NCBI GenBank assembly: GCA_026414545.1 | Contig: JAOAIU010000036.1 | Coordinates: 1-61,212, forward strand | DNA from: Candidatus Saccharicenans sp. | GTDB lineage: Bacteria > Acidobacteriota > Aminicenantia > Aminicenantales > Saccharicenantaceae | DNA: 61,212 nt | Direction: 5' to 3' | Shown: piece by piece, positions 1 through 9,548 of the stretch | Layout of the letters: every line of letters starts with the position of its first letter | How positions within the stretch are numbered: position 1 is the stretch's first letter | The notes under the pieces: model-generated | Seen by the model: only the letters and a program-made list of their open reading frames with translations | What the model was told of the DNA's origin: nothing | Database searches by the model: none | Position numbers and translations under genes: made by a program

Positions 1-1116
1 CACAGCATTGACCGCCTTGGCCACGGTCTTGCTCTTGGCGTCTCCCAGGACATCGACCGGGTTGCGGTGCGACCAGGCAGGAGGCAGGTTCTGGTCAAGG
101 AATTCAACGGTCTGCGGGCTGAGCTCGGCCAGCCGGCCGCCGGCCTCGATCAGGGCGTCGGAGGCCATGACCCCGGGGCCACCAGCGTTGGTGACGATGG
201 CCAGCCGCGGGCCCTTGGGTATCTTGTGGCGACCGATCAGCTCGGCCACGTCGAACATCTCGCCGATTTCAAACACCCTGGCCATACCGGCCCGCTGGAA
301 GGCAGCCTCGTAGATGGCGTCTTCGGCGGCCATGGCCCCGGTGTGGGAAGAGGCGGCCTCGGCCGATTCCGGGAAACGGCCGGCCTTGTAGGCGATGATG
401 GGCTTAGTCCGAGCGTAGGCCCGGGCCGCCGACATGAAGCGTCTGGGGTTGGAGATGGATTCTATGTACATCAGGATGGATTTGGTGTTTTCGTCCTCGC
501 CGAAGTAATCGATGAGGTCGCCGAAGTCTATGTCGAGGGCATTGCCGATGGACACAAAATAGGAAAAGCCGATTTTTTCTTCCAGCGACCAGTCAAGAAT
601 AGAGGTGCACAAGGCTCCCGACTGGGAAATAAAAGCAATGTGCCCGTTGAGCGGCATGTCAGCGGCAAAGCTGGCGTTGAGGTTGAGACCGGGAGAGATG
701 ACACCCAGGCAATTGGGCCCGAGGATGCGCATCCCCGGATATTTTTTCTTCTCGGCCAGGATCTGCTCTTCCAGGGCCCGGCCTTCCGGGCCGGTTTCAC
801 GGAAGCCGGCCGAAATGATGATTATGCCCATGATTCCGGCCTGGCCGCATTCAGCCACGATTCTTGGCACCTGAGGAGCGGGAGTGCAGATGACTGCCAG
901 GTCGGGGGTGCGGGGCAAGCTGGCCACGCCGGTAAAACAGGGAATGCCCATAACCGCTTCCACCGTGGGGTTCACCGGGTAGACCACGCCGCGGTAGCCG
1001 CCGGTAATCAGGTTGGACAGGATCTTGCCGCCGACGCTCCTGGGGTTGGGGGTGACCCCGACCAGGGCGATTCGCTGCGGTTTGAATATCTTATCCAGGG
1101 TTTCCAGTTCTTCCAT
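1..1116 (-). CDS. acetate/acyl-CoA ligase (ADP-forming), alpha region, partial
   Basis: NDP-forming acyl-CoA synthetase, which converts acyl-CoA + ADP + Pi to acid + CoA + ATP (substrate-level phosphorylation), expected in the cytosol. The reading frame is open from the ATG at 1116 to the window edge (372 codons), so the C-terminal end is missing. An N-terminal CoA-binding Rossmann domain (IALVGVTPNPRSVGGKIL) is followed by a succinyl-CoA-ligase-like domain with SQSGAL and then SSHTGAM. The His of SSHTG is residue 258, matching the phosphorylated His257 of characterised archaeal ADP-forming acetyl-CoA synthetases. NPVDVLGDA lies near the edge. A GGAG box sits 8 nt before the ATG. Whether this is a separate alpha subunit or the front of an alpha-beta fusion cannot be seen. 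Acyl specificity is unknown. Confidence 0.9.
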   Translation of the reverse strand, partial: MEELETLDKIFKPQRIALVGVTPNPRSVGGKILSNLITGGYRGVVYPVNPTVEAVMGIPCFTGVASLPRTPDLAVICTPAPQVPRIVAECGQAGIMGIIIISAGFRETGPEGRALEEQILAEKKKYPGMRILGPNCLGVISPGLNLNASFAADMPLNGHIAFISQSGALCTSILDWSLEEKIGFSYFVSIGNALDIDFGDLIDYFGEDENTKSILMYIESISNPRRFMSAARAYARTKPIIAYKAGRFPESAEAASSHTGAMAAEDAIYEAAFQRAGMARVFEIGEMFDVAELIGRHKIPKGPRLAIVTNAGGPGVMASDALIEAGGRLAELSPQTVEFLDQNLPPAWSHRNPVDVLGDAKSKTVAKAVNAV

Positions 1117-1201
1117 CTCGGGACTCCGGAATCATTCGCTCAGCTAAAAGATTAAAAGTTCCCTCGCGGGCTGCTTCGGGGCAGAAAACCGTAAAGGGCA
1201 A

Positions 1202-3154
1202 TCACAATTTTAATTTAAATCCGGTGGAAATTGTAGTGCCCGGCGAGCCGTAGCCATAAACGAGCTCGTAGCGGGTATTAAAAAGGTTCTGGACGTGGAG
1301 GAAAAGGGTCAGGGGTTCTTTGAGGGCATAGCTTAAAAGCAGGTTGGCAATGGTGGCGGCTCGCAGCTTTACAGTCTGGGGCGGATAGGAAGAATAGTCC
1401 ATATCCAGCCGGGAACTGAGATGATGAAGTTCGGCTGCCAGGCCCACTGATTTGTGCGATAGGCTGAAGCGACCATAGAAGATATCCTTCGGACGGCGCA
1501 GGAGAGGGCTGCCGGTATCCAGGTCCCGGGTCTGGAGATGAGTCCAGCCAGAGCTGAGGCTTCCGTTCTTAATTGGTCGGGCTTCCAATGAAACTTCCAG
1601 GCCGCGGTTTATGGCCCGGCCCACATTCTGGTAGCCCGAGCCGTAATTAAACTGAATTAGGTTGCGGCAGCGGGTTTCAAAATAGGTGAGAGAAATGGCC
1701 AGGATTTGGCTGAATTCCTTCTCAATCCCGGCATCCCAGCCCAGGTTTCTTTCCGGTAGCAGCTCCGGGTTGCCGACCGGACCATAATAATCCGCTGGGG
1801 CGAAGAGCTGGTAGAGAGAAGGGGCCTTGAAGCCGCTGCCGATGGTGCTTTTTAGCCGGGCCCCGATTTCAGGCAGTTCCAGGCAGGCTGCCGCCCTGAA
1901 GGTCAGGGCGCGACCGAAACGCCGGTGCTGGTCAGAGCGAAGGCCCGCGGTCAGCGACAGCCTCTTCCCTGGTTTCCACTGGTCCTGAAGATACAGGCCG
2001 AGCAAGGAGGCGTTTTTTTGCGGGAAGCTGCTTTCGTAGTTTCCCCAGGGACTGAAATAGAGATAAGAAGAACTGCCCTGTTCCTGGCGGAAATCGACCC
2101 CGAAAACGAGGGTGTGGTTCGGCGCCAGGAAGAAATTGTTCTGCCAGTCAATTTTGAAGAGCCGGCTCCGGTAAAGGGCTGAGTCGCCTTCGCCCGGGTG
2201 GGACTCATCGGCCGGGTTGTCGTTTTCCCGTCGGCCAGCTTCCAGCCCGAAGACCAGTTTTTGTTCCCAGCGGTGCTGGAATAAAAAACCGTTCAGCTCC
2301 AGGCGATTGAAAATGAAGCGGGATTTCTGAAGAGAGTTGGGGTCATCTCCGTAGGGTCCGCCGAAGGTGTCGAGCTCGGCCCGGCCGAGCAGGCCGCGGG
2401 TCTGCCAGTTGAGGCGAAAGTCTGGAGAGAAGCGGTAGCTGAATTTCACGGCCAGGCTCTGCTGACTGTAGCCATCAGCCTCGCTATTTCCGGGGTAGCC
2501 GCTCCCGGCCTGGGAAATGCCGTCCGTGGTGAAGGTGTTGAATTCAGCCTGAACGGAGAAGTTTGGCCAGACCCGGGCCAGCCTGAAATTTCCCTGCCCC
2601 GTCCGGAAAGTTCCCAGAAGCCCGGAAAGGCTGGCTTCGTTCTTTTCGGGGTCGGCAGTGACCATGTTCACCACCCCGGCCAGGGCGTCGGAGCCGTAAA
2701 GGGTGCTCTGGGGTCCGCGCAGGACTTCCACCCGGTCGATTAAAGTTAAGTTGAACAGGTTGAAGTTGAAAGAACGGGAAGGGGAGATGGGGTCATTAAG
2801 CTCCAGGCCATCAATCATGAAGACCGCGTGTTCGGAATTAGCCCCTCGGATGAAGAGCGAGCCCGCCCCCCCGGCCAGGCCAGACTGAATGTAAAAAATG
2901 CCGGGAAGGCCCGTAAAAAGGATCTCCGGCCTGGCAGTGGCACCCGGGGGGAGCTTTTCAGTTTTGACCAGGCTTATGGCCGATGCCGTTTCTTTGACCG
3001 GGGTTTCCAGGCGGGTGGCCGTGACCACAATCTCATGCTGGATTTTTGGCGGCTGGGTTTCGTCATCAGCCAGCACCGCTGCTGAAAGGCTGGCAAAAAG
3101 ACAAAGAGAAAGAGACAACAGAATTGGCAATTGGGCAGAAAGGTTTCGTTTCAT
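1202..3154 (-). CDS. btuB: TonB-dependent outer-membrane cobalamin receptor (BtuB-like)
   Basis: A 650-residue outer-membrane receptor predicted to import cobalamin or another corrinoid using TonB energy. It has a signal peptide (about residues 1-29), a TonB box around HEIVVTATR, a plug domain with IRGANSEHAVFMIDG and RVEVLRGPQSTLYGSDALAG, and a C-terminal beta-barrel. The start ATG at 3154 follows a purine-rich GGGGGGAAAGGAAA stretch. Substrate assignment rests mainly on the cobalamin riboswitch immediately upstream (3243-3390). The family alone would not distinguish BtuB from siderophore receptors. No btuCDF or cobalamin salvage genes lie in the window. Confidence 0.88.
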   Translation of the reverse strand: MKRNLSAQLPILLSLSLCLFASLSAAVLADDETQPPKIQHEIVVTATRLETPVKETASAISLVKTEKLPPGATARPEILFTGLPGIFYIQSGLAGGAGSLFIRGANSEHAVFMIDGLELNDPISPSRSFNFNLFNLTLIDRVEVLRGPQSTLYGSDALAGVVNMVTADPEKNEASLSGLLGTFRTGQGNFRLARVWPNFSVQAEFNTFTTDGISQAGSGYPGNSEADGYSQQSLAVKFSYRFSPDFRLNWQTRGLLGRAELDTFGGPYGDDPNSLQKSRFIFNRLELNGFLFQHRWEQKLVFGLEAGRRENDNPADESHPGEGDSALYRSRLFKIDWQNNFFLAPNHTLVFGVDFRQEQGSSSYLYFSPWGNYESSFPQKNASLLGLYLQDQWKPGKRLSLTAGLRSDQHRRFGRALTFRAAACLELPEIGARLKSTIGSGFKAPSLYQLFAPADYYGPVGNPELLPERNLGWDAGIEKEFSQILAISLTYFETRCRNLIQFNYGSGYQNVGRAINRGLEVSLEARPIKNGSLSSGWTHLQTRDLDTGSPLLRRPKDIFYGRFSLSHKSVGLAAELHHLSSRLDMDYSSYPPQTVKLRAATIANLLLSYALKEPLTLFLHVQNLFNTRYELVYGYGSPGTTISTGFKLKL

Positions 3155-3177
3155 TCATTTTCCTTTCCCCCCGCTTG

Positions 3178-3242
3178 AAAAAATTTCTGAGCCGCTCCTC
3201 TTTTCTTCCGCCCGAAGAAAACAGGGGCTGCCGGGTTCAGAA
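3178..3242 (-). terminator. possible riboswitch-controlled terminator before btuB
   Basis: In the minus-strand leader, TTCTGA (3242-3237) can pair with TCAGAA (3190-3185), extended by CC/GG after one mismatch, and is followed by six T (3183-3178). A second nested hairpin TTTTCTTC/GAAGAAAA lies in the loop. The arrangement between aptamer and start codon fits an expression platform, but the pairing is inferred by eye. Confidence 0.4.
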
Positions 3243-3390
3243 CAGGTATCCTGACTCCCGGGTCTTCCTCCTCCCTGGCCTTCCCACCCCGGAGGGCAGT
3301 GGCCGTCTCAGGGATTCGTCGCCGGTTACAGTAGCGGGGGCTGTGTCCGCCTCTCACGGACTTCCCTGCTTCTTAAACCCGAACCATAAT
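3243..3390 (-). promoter_or_regulatory. cobalamin riboswitch
   Basis: The minus-strand leader of the receptor gene carries the ordered conserved boxes of the cobalamin (B12) riboswitch: GCTACTGTAA (3335-3326), CCACTG (3302-3297), GGGAAGG (3285-3279), and the terminal B12-box GAGTCAGGATACCTG (3257-3243). ACAGCCCCCGC precedes the first box. Such aptamers repress B12 uptake genes when adenosylcobalamin is abundant. Confidence 0.93.
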
Positions 3391-4188
3391 TTATCAAATT
3401 CCAAAATCCTGTCAATTCTGGAAAAAGGATTGTGGAGTATATGGAGGATAGGGTTCGATTCATTTTTCTAACTCTTAGTCGTTTTTCTTGAAAGAATCCC
3501 CGGGAAATTCTTTATCTTGATCCTTTTTATCACTGGCCAACCTTCCTGGTCTTCCGAAATGAAATACATGAACCCATTGTTTATCAATTTAGGTTTGGTG
3601 GGGGTGTATTATTGGTCAGGATTTTTGCCGAAAAATACAGCCCTGCTCGCTTGGAAGCAGGGCCTGGGTGAAGGGCAAGGAAAGGAGGGGATTAAGAGAA
3701 GGAGGCGTTGAGGTTTAACCTCTTATAAAACCTTGATATCCCTCTTATTCTCATCTTTGCTCAATTGAATAAACAAACGGGGGGCCGTTTTGGTTGCAGA
3801 GAAATAAAGGATATTTTGAAGGGGATGGCTATAAAATTTAAGGAATCATATAAAAGTTAAAAAGGAAGCGAAGGTTAAGAAGATTAAATAGAATGAAATA
3901 TAGAACTGCGTTTTCTGATAATTATCTTTTCCCCTTTACTAACAACAAAACTATTATACCATAGTTAAGAAAATTTTGCAAGGAAAATTTTACAATTTTT
4001 AAAAAAATCCTGAAATTTCCTGGCAGCTGCAGTTATATGGGTAAAAAATTGGTTTAAGTTGCAGATTTTCGGGCCGAAGGCTTTAATTTAAGGCCCTTTC
4101 GGGGTTAAAATACCAATGTCTGGCGGAATAATTGCCTTTTTATGACTGAAAACCAAGGCCAGAGGCCTGTTTTGAAGGAGAAAGCCTC
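3391..4188. other. 798-bp AT-rich intergenic region
   Basis: No convincing gene. A plus-strand frame at 3517-3711 lacks a ribosome-binding site and resembles nothing known. A perfect 8-bp stem (GCCCTGCT/AGCAGGGC, 3640-3663) is followed, read leftwards, by TGTATTTTT, so it could end a leftward transcript, but no leftward gene lies upstream. The promoters of btuB (leftward) and the decarboxylase (rightward) should lie here. Confidence 0.5.
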
Positions 4189-5604
4189 ATGAACAAGGAA
4201 AAATTCAGGAAATATGGCCATGAACTGGTAGACTGGGTAGCTGATTATCTTGAAAACGCTGAAAAGTACCCGGTCAAATCCACCGTCCTACCAGGGGAGA
4301 TAAAGGCCCAGTTGCCCTCCTCCCCACCGGCTCACCCCGAGGAAATGGACCGTATCTTGGACGATTTTAACAAGATTATCATGCCCGGGATTACCCACTG
4401 GCAGCATCCGGGCTGGTTTGCCTATTTTCCGGCCAATAATAGTCCGGCCTCAATCCTGGGCGAGCTGCTGGCAGCTGGGCTGGGAACCCAGGGCATGGTC
4501 TGGCAGACCTCCCCGGCAGCCACCGAGCTGGAAGAGGTGGTCATGGACTGGCTGCGGCAGATGATCGGGCTGCCCGAGGGCTATGCCGGGGTCATCCAGG
4601 ATACCGCTTCCACCGCTACCTTGTGCGCGCTGCTTACGGCCCGGGAAAAAATAACCGGTTTCAGGGTGAACGAGGAAGGTTTCGGGCAGACTCTCCGCGT
4701 TTATGCCTCCCGGGAAGCCCATTCCAGCGTGGACAAGGGGGTTAAGATTGCCGGTTTTGGCAAAAAGAACCTGGTTCATATACCCGTTGACGACGAGTTT
4801 GCCATGATTCCGGGCGAGCTGGAACGGGCCATTGAAAACGACCTCAAGGCCGGGTTCAAGCCGACCTGCGTCGTGGCCACGGTTGGCACCACTTCTTCCG
4901 GGGCAGTTGACCCGCTGAAACCCGTTGGCGAAATCTGTAACAAGTACGGCCTGTGGCTGCATGTGGATGCTGCCTATGCTGGAACTGCGGCCATCCTGCC
5001 CGAGAAACGCTGGGTTCTGGAAGGGGCGGAGCTGGCCGACTCTCTGGTCTTTAACCCGCACAAGTGGATGCTGACCAACTTTGATTGCTCGGCCTTCTTT
5101 GTAAAGGACCCGGAGGTCCTGACCCGGACCTTTGAAATTCATCCCGAATACCTGAAGACCGGGGTTGATGCCGTGGTCAAGAATTACCGGGACTGGGGCA
5201 TTCAACTCGGGCGCCGCTTCCGGGCCCTGAAGCTGTGGTTTGTGCTGAGAAGTTACGGAGTGGAGGGAATAAAGAAAATAATCCGCCGCCATATTCACCT
5301 GGCCGAACTCTTCCGCGATGAACTGCAGCAAGACCGGCGGTTTGAAATCCTGGCCCCGGTTTACTTCAGCCTGGTTTGTTTCAGGTTGAACGACGGGCGC
5401 CCGGAAGCTGAGCTTAATGAACTCAACCGGAAGCTCCTGGAGGCAGTGAATTCCACTGGAAAGCTGTTCATGACCCATACCACACTCAACGGAAAGTACA
5501 CCATTCGGCTGGTTGTGGGTCAGCGAACTACCGAGGAAAGGCACGTTCGCCAGGCTCTGGACATAATAAGGCGGGAGGCCGGAGAGCTGCTCAAGTCATC
5601 TTAA
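4189..5604 (+). CDS. PLP-dependent aromatic-L-amino-acid decarboxylase family protein
   Basis: Group II pyridoxal-phosphate decarboxylase of the aromatic amino acid/tyrosine/tryptophan type, expected to release CO2 from an L-amino acid and form the amine in the cytosol. Length (471 residues) is normal for the family. The PLP-binding motif FNPHKWM places the Schiff-base lysine at K292, and HVDAAYAG supplies the cofactor-binding Asp. The N-terminal MNKEKFRKYGHELVDW and HWQHPGWFAYFPANNS segments are typical. AAGGAG precedes the ATG. Its stop lies 7 bp from the stop of the opposing GH172-like gene, leaving no room for a separate terminator. Which amino acid is used cannot be decided from sequence. 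Confidence 0.9.
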   Translation: MNKEKFRKYGHELVDWVADYLENAEKYPVKSTVLPGEIKAQLPSSPPAHPEEMDRILDDFNKIIMPGITHWQHPGWFAYFPANNSPASILGELLAAGLGTQGMVWQTSPAATELEEVVMDWLRQMIGLPEGYAGVIQDTASTATLCALLTAREKITGFRVNEEGFGQTLRVYASREAHSSVDKGVKIAGFGKKNLVHIPVDDEFAMIPGELERAIENDLKAGFKPTCVVATVGTTSSGAVDPLKPVGEICNKYGLWLHVDAAYAGTAAILPEKRWVLEGAELADSLVFNPHKWMLTNFDCSAFFVKDPEVLTRTFEIHPEYLKTGVDAVVKNYRDWGIQLGRRFRALKLWFVLRSYGVEGIKKIIRRHIHLAELFRDELQQDRRFEILAPVYFSLVCFRLNDGRPEAELNELNRKLLEAVNSTGKLFMTHTTLNGKYTIRLVVGQRTTEERHVRQALDIIRREAGELLKSS

Positions 5605-5611
5605 GCTGGAA

Positions 5612-7801
5612 TCATCTGGTTTCGGGGTGGTCACTCCAGCGGTATTCTCCTTTCGGGTCTGGGATTCTGAGATAATAACCCCAGCCCCCGGCGCCCTGCA
5701 GGACTTTTATCAGCACCTTGTTCCAGCCGGCCTTGAGGCTGACTTTAACCCTATCCTGGTCGGGATAAGCTCCGCGGTATGAAGGATTGGTGTGGACCAG
5801 AGTATCATTTACCCACAGCCTGACCCCATCATCGCTTCCCAGGAGAAGAACTGCTTCACGGTCTTCGGGGGAGTAGAGGTAGGTCAGGCCATAGGCGATG
5901 GCCTGCTCGTTGGGCTGGACCAGCTGACTCAGAGCTACATAGCCGCTGGCCGGAGCTTTTACCTGTTTCCAGGTTACAGGCAGCCCGCCTTTACCTTGGT
6001 AGGTCCTGTTTAGCCTTACTTCCTGCTCGGGCGGGTAGACAGTGGTCAGGTTGTTCATATCGGGCGCATCAAAAGGCCCAATCAGGTACCAGTCAAGGGC
6101 ATAATTTTGTTTGGCCGGGATGAGGTTCACGCCGACGATGGCCAGGTCGTAGGCCGTGGACTTGACGTCTTTTCCAGTAACTTCCAGCCAGAAAACATTT
6201 TCTTCGGTGCCGAGTTCCTGGGCTTTGACGGTCAGGGTGTCGATCACAGTTTCCTGATTATAGCCATTAACCCTGGCCAGAGTCTGGTATTCCGGCTGCG
6301 GAGGGATAGCGGTCTCAACTTGTTCCTGCTTTTCCTGGACTTCTTTCTTCTCCTCTTCTTTTATTTTTTCCTGGACATTTTCTTGCGTTTTGTCGATTTT
6401 CTTTTCTTCTCCTGAACCAGTCTTTTCTTCCGTCCGTGGAATTTCTTTCAGGATGGACCAGTTGCCGAGGCCGGGTCCTTTCAGGTAATAAACCTGGATA
6501 TCATAAATATCATGCAGGCTGGCCTTGAGCGTAAGCCTGGCCCGGTAACCGGTGCTGGCTCCCTCCAGGCCAATGGCCTGATAACGCTGTCCACCCTGGT
6601 CATAGTAGGAGGTGAGAATCTGGACCAGAGCTGGAGCGGTAATCCTGGTGCCGCTAACATTGTCCTGGTAGGTTGTTTCGTTACCTTCAACGTTGTTGAC
6701 CTTCACCCAGAGAGGCTGGGTGAAATTATCGCTGGTTTCCAGGGCAAAGGGCAGACGTCGGTCAGCGGGCGGGAACAGGGGGAAAGGTTTGTGGGGCTCG
6801 GTCTGGTACCAGTAGGCCACCGAGCTGTAAAAATCGGAGCGGTCGTTGGCGTGGCCGTGCTCTATGGTAACCCTGATCGACCGGGAAAAGGGGATGGGGT
6901 CGGCCAGGTGAAATCTATAGACCGTAGCCTTGGCCCCTACCTGGAAGTCTTCTTCCTGGATTGAACAGCCGTAGTAAAGGTTGTTGCCCTCTCTCATTCC
7001 CCAGGCGTCGGAGAAATAATCCTCGCTGCCGGTGCCATGAAGGGACGGGGACTCTTCTCCGTCCACGTAAATCATGTCGTCGCCCTCACCCCACCAGCCC
7101 ATGGACCTTTGCAGGACGCTCAGGTTGCAGCCGACATAATGACCGCGGCCGACAGCGTCCAGGATGAGGTAATTTTTCCCGGGCTCGCAGGGAAATTCCT
7201 GCCGGTACTGAGCGTGGAAGTAAGGCACCTCGGGTTTGAGGTCGTCCAGTTCCCGGTAATCGATATAGTAATAGAAGGAACCCACAGGGCGACTGCCTTC
7301 GTTGGTCACGGTGATGCGAGCTGACCAGCGGAAGGGCATGTACCAGTAGCAGTTGAGGGCCCGGCCTTCCGAGGAACGGACGATGGGCACTGAGACCAGG
7401 TTACGGCTGAGGCCATGACCGACGGCGAAAAAGTCGCCGACCGGGACTTCAACCGAGGGCGTGTCCTCACCGTCCCAGAACATTCTCAGGACCAGCTTGC
7501 GCCCGTAAAAAGCCTCGGCCGAAATGGTAAACCAGATATGATGGATGGCTGCGGGTCCCTTAATATCGGCCAGGACGGCGGTCTGGCCGGGAGCAATGCT
7601 GATAGCGTCGCGGTTGCCGCCGGTCGGGTCAAAGGAAGAAACCCGCTTGCTGCGGTAATTCTGTTTTTCGCCTAGAGAGGTGAGGATATTCTGGCCAAAA
7701 GCCAGGCCGAATATTAACAGGAGAATAACAGCCAGGCAGACTAATTCCCTTTTTTTCAAATTCCTCTTCGGTGTTTTTGTCGCCAGCTTTAAGGTTTTCA
7801 T
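5612..7801 (-). CDS. membrane-anchored or secreted GH172/DUF2961 protein with C-terminal sugar-binding-like module
   Basis: A 729-residue protein with a basic N-terminus and hydrophobic segment (about 21-37) acting as signal or anchor. Residues about 45-370 match DUF2961, now glycoside hydrolase family 172, whose studied members act on fructofuranosides and arabinofuranosides. The segment GTGSEDYFSDAWG is the conserved acidic site region, but I cannot assign nucleophile and acid by alignment here. A very charged Glu/Lys-rich linker (about residues 450-500) leads to a C-terminal beta-sandwich-like module with LLLGSDDGVRLWVN and AGWNKVLIKVLQG, similar to carbohydrate-binding or PA14-like domains. 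It probably acts on glycans at the cell surface. Confidence 0.82.
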   Translation of the reverse strand: MKTLKLATKTPKRNLKKRELVCLAVILLLIFGLAFGQNILTSLGEKQNYRSKRVSSFDPTGGNRDAISIAPGQTAVLADIKGPAAIHHIWFTISAEAFYGRKLVLRMFWDGEDTPSVEVPVGDFFAVGHGLSRNLVSVPIVRSSEGRALNCYWYMPFRWSARITVTNEGSRPVGSFYYYIDYRELDDLKPEVPYFHAQYRQEFPCEPGKNYLILDAVGRGHYVGCNLSVLQRSMGWWGEGDDMIYVDGEESPSLHGTGSEDYFSDAWGMREGNNLYYGCSIQEEDFQVGAKATVYRFHLADPIPFSRSIRVTIEHGHANDRSDFYSSVAYWYQTEPHKPFPLFPPADRRLPFALETSDNFTQPLWVKVNNVEGNETTYQDNVSGTRITAPALVQILTSYYDQGGQRYQAIGLEGASTGYRARLTLKASLHDIYDIQVYYLKGPGLGNWSILKEIPRTEEKTGSGEEKKIDKTQENVQEKIKEEEKKEVQEKQEQVETAIPPQPEYQTLARVNGYNQETVIDTLTVKAQELGTEENVFWLEVTGKDVKSTAYDLAIVGVNLIPAKQNYALDWYLIGPFDAPDMNNLTTVYPPEQEVRLNRTYQGKGGLPVTWKQVKAPASGYVALSQLVQPNEQAIAYGLTYLYSPEDREAVLLLGSDDGVRLWVNDTLVHTNPSYRGAYPDQDRVKVSLKAGWNKVLIKVLQGAGGWGYYLRIPDPKGEYRWSDHPETR

Positions 7802-8209
7802 CGGCCAGCCTCTTTTTCAGGAATATTAAGTCATTAGATTATAGCTTTTTTTCTTTCGCCAAATCTACATTCCGCGGGCAGTAATTTGGCGGGGCTCAGG
7901 GTACGCAGAATCTGCTTAAGCGAAGCGGCTAATTGAGGTCAAGCCCTGACCTGCCAGGCGCCGGGAGAGGCCGGCTTCCTATTAGAGGGGGGGCACCTGA
8001 CGTTCAGACCGGGATTATTATTTTCCAGGCTGGGCGAAACCTGGCCCTGAATGGAAGAATTTCCAGCCATGATAAATTTCAGAAGTCTTAATTCATTCCG
8101 GAGGTGGTAGTTCAGACCGCGGTTAAAGGGTTTTTCGAGAAGTTTCTCCGATTAAATTAATTTCCTAAATTGCCGAGTTTCAATCGCCGGGAACAGTCAA
8201 GGTCGGAAG
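7802..8209. other. 408-bp intergenic region, no gene seen
   Basis: This lies between the start of the GH172-like gene and the stop of ilvE, both on the minus strand. I see no reading frame, tRNA or clear terminator. It should contain the promoter of the GH172-like gene. Confidence 0.5.
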
Positions 8210-9175
8210 CTAATCCTTAACGTAGGTCAGCCACTTTTCAAATTTCGGGTTTTGACCGGTAACCACCTTCTTGTATTCTTCAGCAATCCTGGTGGTAATC
8301 GGCCCGGGACGCCCGTCGCCCAGGACATAGACCGGGCCATCGACCGGGTTCTCGGAGAAATCAGCCACCTGGACAATGGAGGTTACTTCCACTGCCGTTC
8401 CGCAGAAGAAGGCTTCGTCGGCTTTGAACAGGTCGTCCTTGGTAATCGGGGCCACCTTTGTCTTATAGCCCAGGTCGGAGGCAATCTCCAGCAGGCTGGT
8501 CCTGGTGATGCCCTCCAGGATTGATTCCGAGCGGTCGTTGGTGTGCAGCACGCCGTCCTTTATCACGAACAGGTTTTCTCCAGGGCCTTCGGCCACCCGG
8601 CCTTCCAGGTTAAGGAAAATAGCCTCGTCAAAGCCCCTTTCCCGGGCCTCGGTGCCGTTAATCATCGACTGAACATATACCCCGCCCAGCTTGGCCGATA
8701 GGTCGAGCTGAGAATTGTGAATCCGGCGCCTGGGAACTATGCAGGCGTTTACACCCTGCCGGGCCTTTTCGCCAAGATAAGCACCCCACTCCCAGGCCCC
8801 GACCAGCAGTTCCACAGGAGAGAACTTGGGCACCAGGCCCAGGTTGCCATAAGAATAGAACAACAGGGGTCTGATGTAAGCGCTGTCCAGCTGGTTTTCC
8901 CGGACGATCAACCGGCAGACCTCTATGACTTCTTCCTTGGCGAAGGGAACTTTCATCTTGATGACCTGGGCCGAGTGGAAAAAGCGGTCGATATGTTCCT
9001 TAAGGCGGAAGACGGCCGGACCCCTTGAGGTGGGATAAGCCCGGATTCCCTCAAAGGTGCAGGTACCATAATGGAGGGCGTGCATCATGGGATGGAAAAT
9101 GCCTTCCGACCAGTCGTAGAGTTTACCCATGTACCAGTATTTCCTGGCATTCTTGAAATGGGTATTAGGAAACAT
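8210..9175 (-). CDS. ilvE: branched-chain amino acid aminotransferase
   Basis: Class IV PLP aminotransferase that interconverts Val/Leu/Ile and their 2-oxo acids with 2-oxoglutarate/glutamate. Its 321 residues cover the whole fold. GTCTFEGIRAY (about 37-47) is the conserved N-terminal substrate-site region, AKLGGVY contains the probable PLP lysine K162 (E. coli K159), and EGPGENLF plus EGITRTSLLEIA bind the cofactor phosphate. AAGGAG lies 6 nt before the ATG. No other branched-chain synthesis genes are adjacent, so its role could be biosynthetic or in amino acid fermentation. Confidence 0.94.
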   Translation of the reverse strand: MFPNTHFKNARKYWYMGKLYDWSEGIFHPMMHALHYGTCTFEGIRAYPTSRGPAVFRLKEHIDRFFHSAQVIKMKVPFAKEEVIEVCRLIVRENQLDSAYIRPLLFYSYGNLGLVPKFSPVELLVGAWEWGAYLGEKARQGVNACIVPRRRIHNSQLDLSAKLGGVYVQSMINGTEARERGFDEAIFLNLEGRVAEGPGENLFVIKDGVLHTNDRSESILEGITRTSLLEIASDLGYKTKVAPITKDDLFKADEAFFCGTAVEVTSIVQVADFSENPVDGPVYVLGDGRPGPITTRIAEEYKKVVTGQNPKFEKWLTYVKD

Positions 9176-9548
9176 GAAAAACTCCTTGTTCCGAATTGTT
9201 TATGAATAAAAGACATGCCGGACTGGCACTAAAAAAGGGATCAACCGCTGCTTCTTTTATTTCGGTAATCACTTATAAGACCTTATGCTTTGAGAATTAC
9301 TAATAACATAAAAAGAAAAAAAAGAAAAGCTAAAAGTTTGTGCGGACGTCGGGGAGGGAAGCTGGCAGTTCGTGGGGACTGGCCTGGAGACCGGCTCTGT
9401 ACAGGATCAGGTTCATGGCCACCGGGTCTGCTTTGAGCAGGGACGAAAGGAATCGAGGGCTTTAGTCGGCAAAATCTGGTAAACTGGAATGGAAAAATGA
9501 AACTGGAGATGGTGAGAAGGACTAAAATAAGAAATCCTGAGGGTGAGT
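9176..9548. other. 373-bp divergent intergenic region
   Basis: Promoter region between divergent ilvE and the exported methyltransferase gene. It is A-rich around 9300-9340. I see no T-box, attenuator or coding frame that could be defended. Confidence 0.5.

Noticed and set aside
67-1155. Long plus-strand frame opposite the acyl-CoA synthetase
   Set aside because: It lies antisense to a gene with clear CoA-binding and SHTG motifs; composition is low-complexity Gly/Val/His-rich, typical of a shadow frame.
3517-3711. 64-codon plus-strand frame in the gap before the decarboxylase
   Set aside because: No ribosome-binding site, no recognisable family, and an Arg/Lys-rich random-looking tail.
4450-5544. 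Long minus-strand frame
   Set aside because: Antisense to the PLP decarboxylase, which has intact motifs and normal length; no family resemblance.
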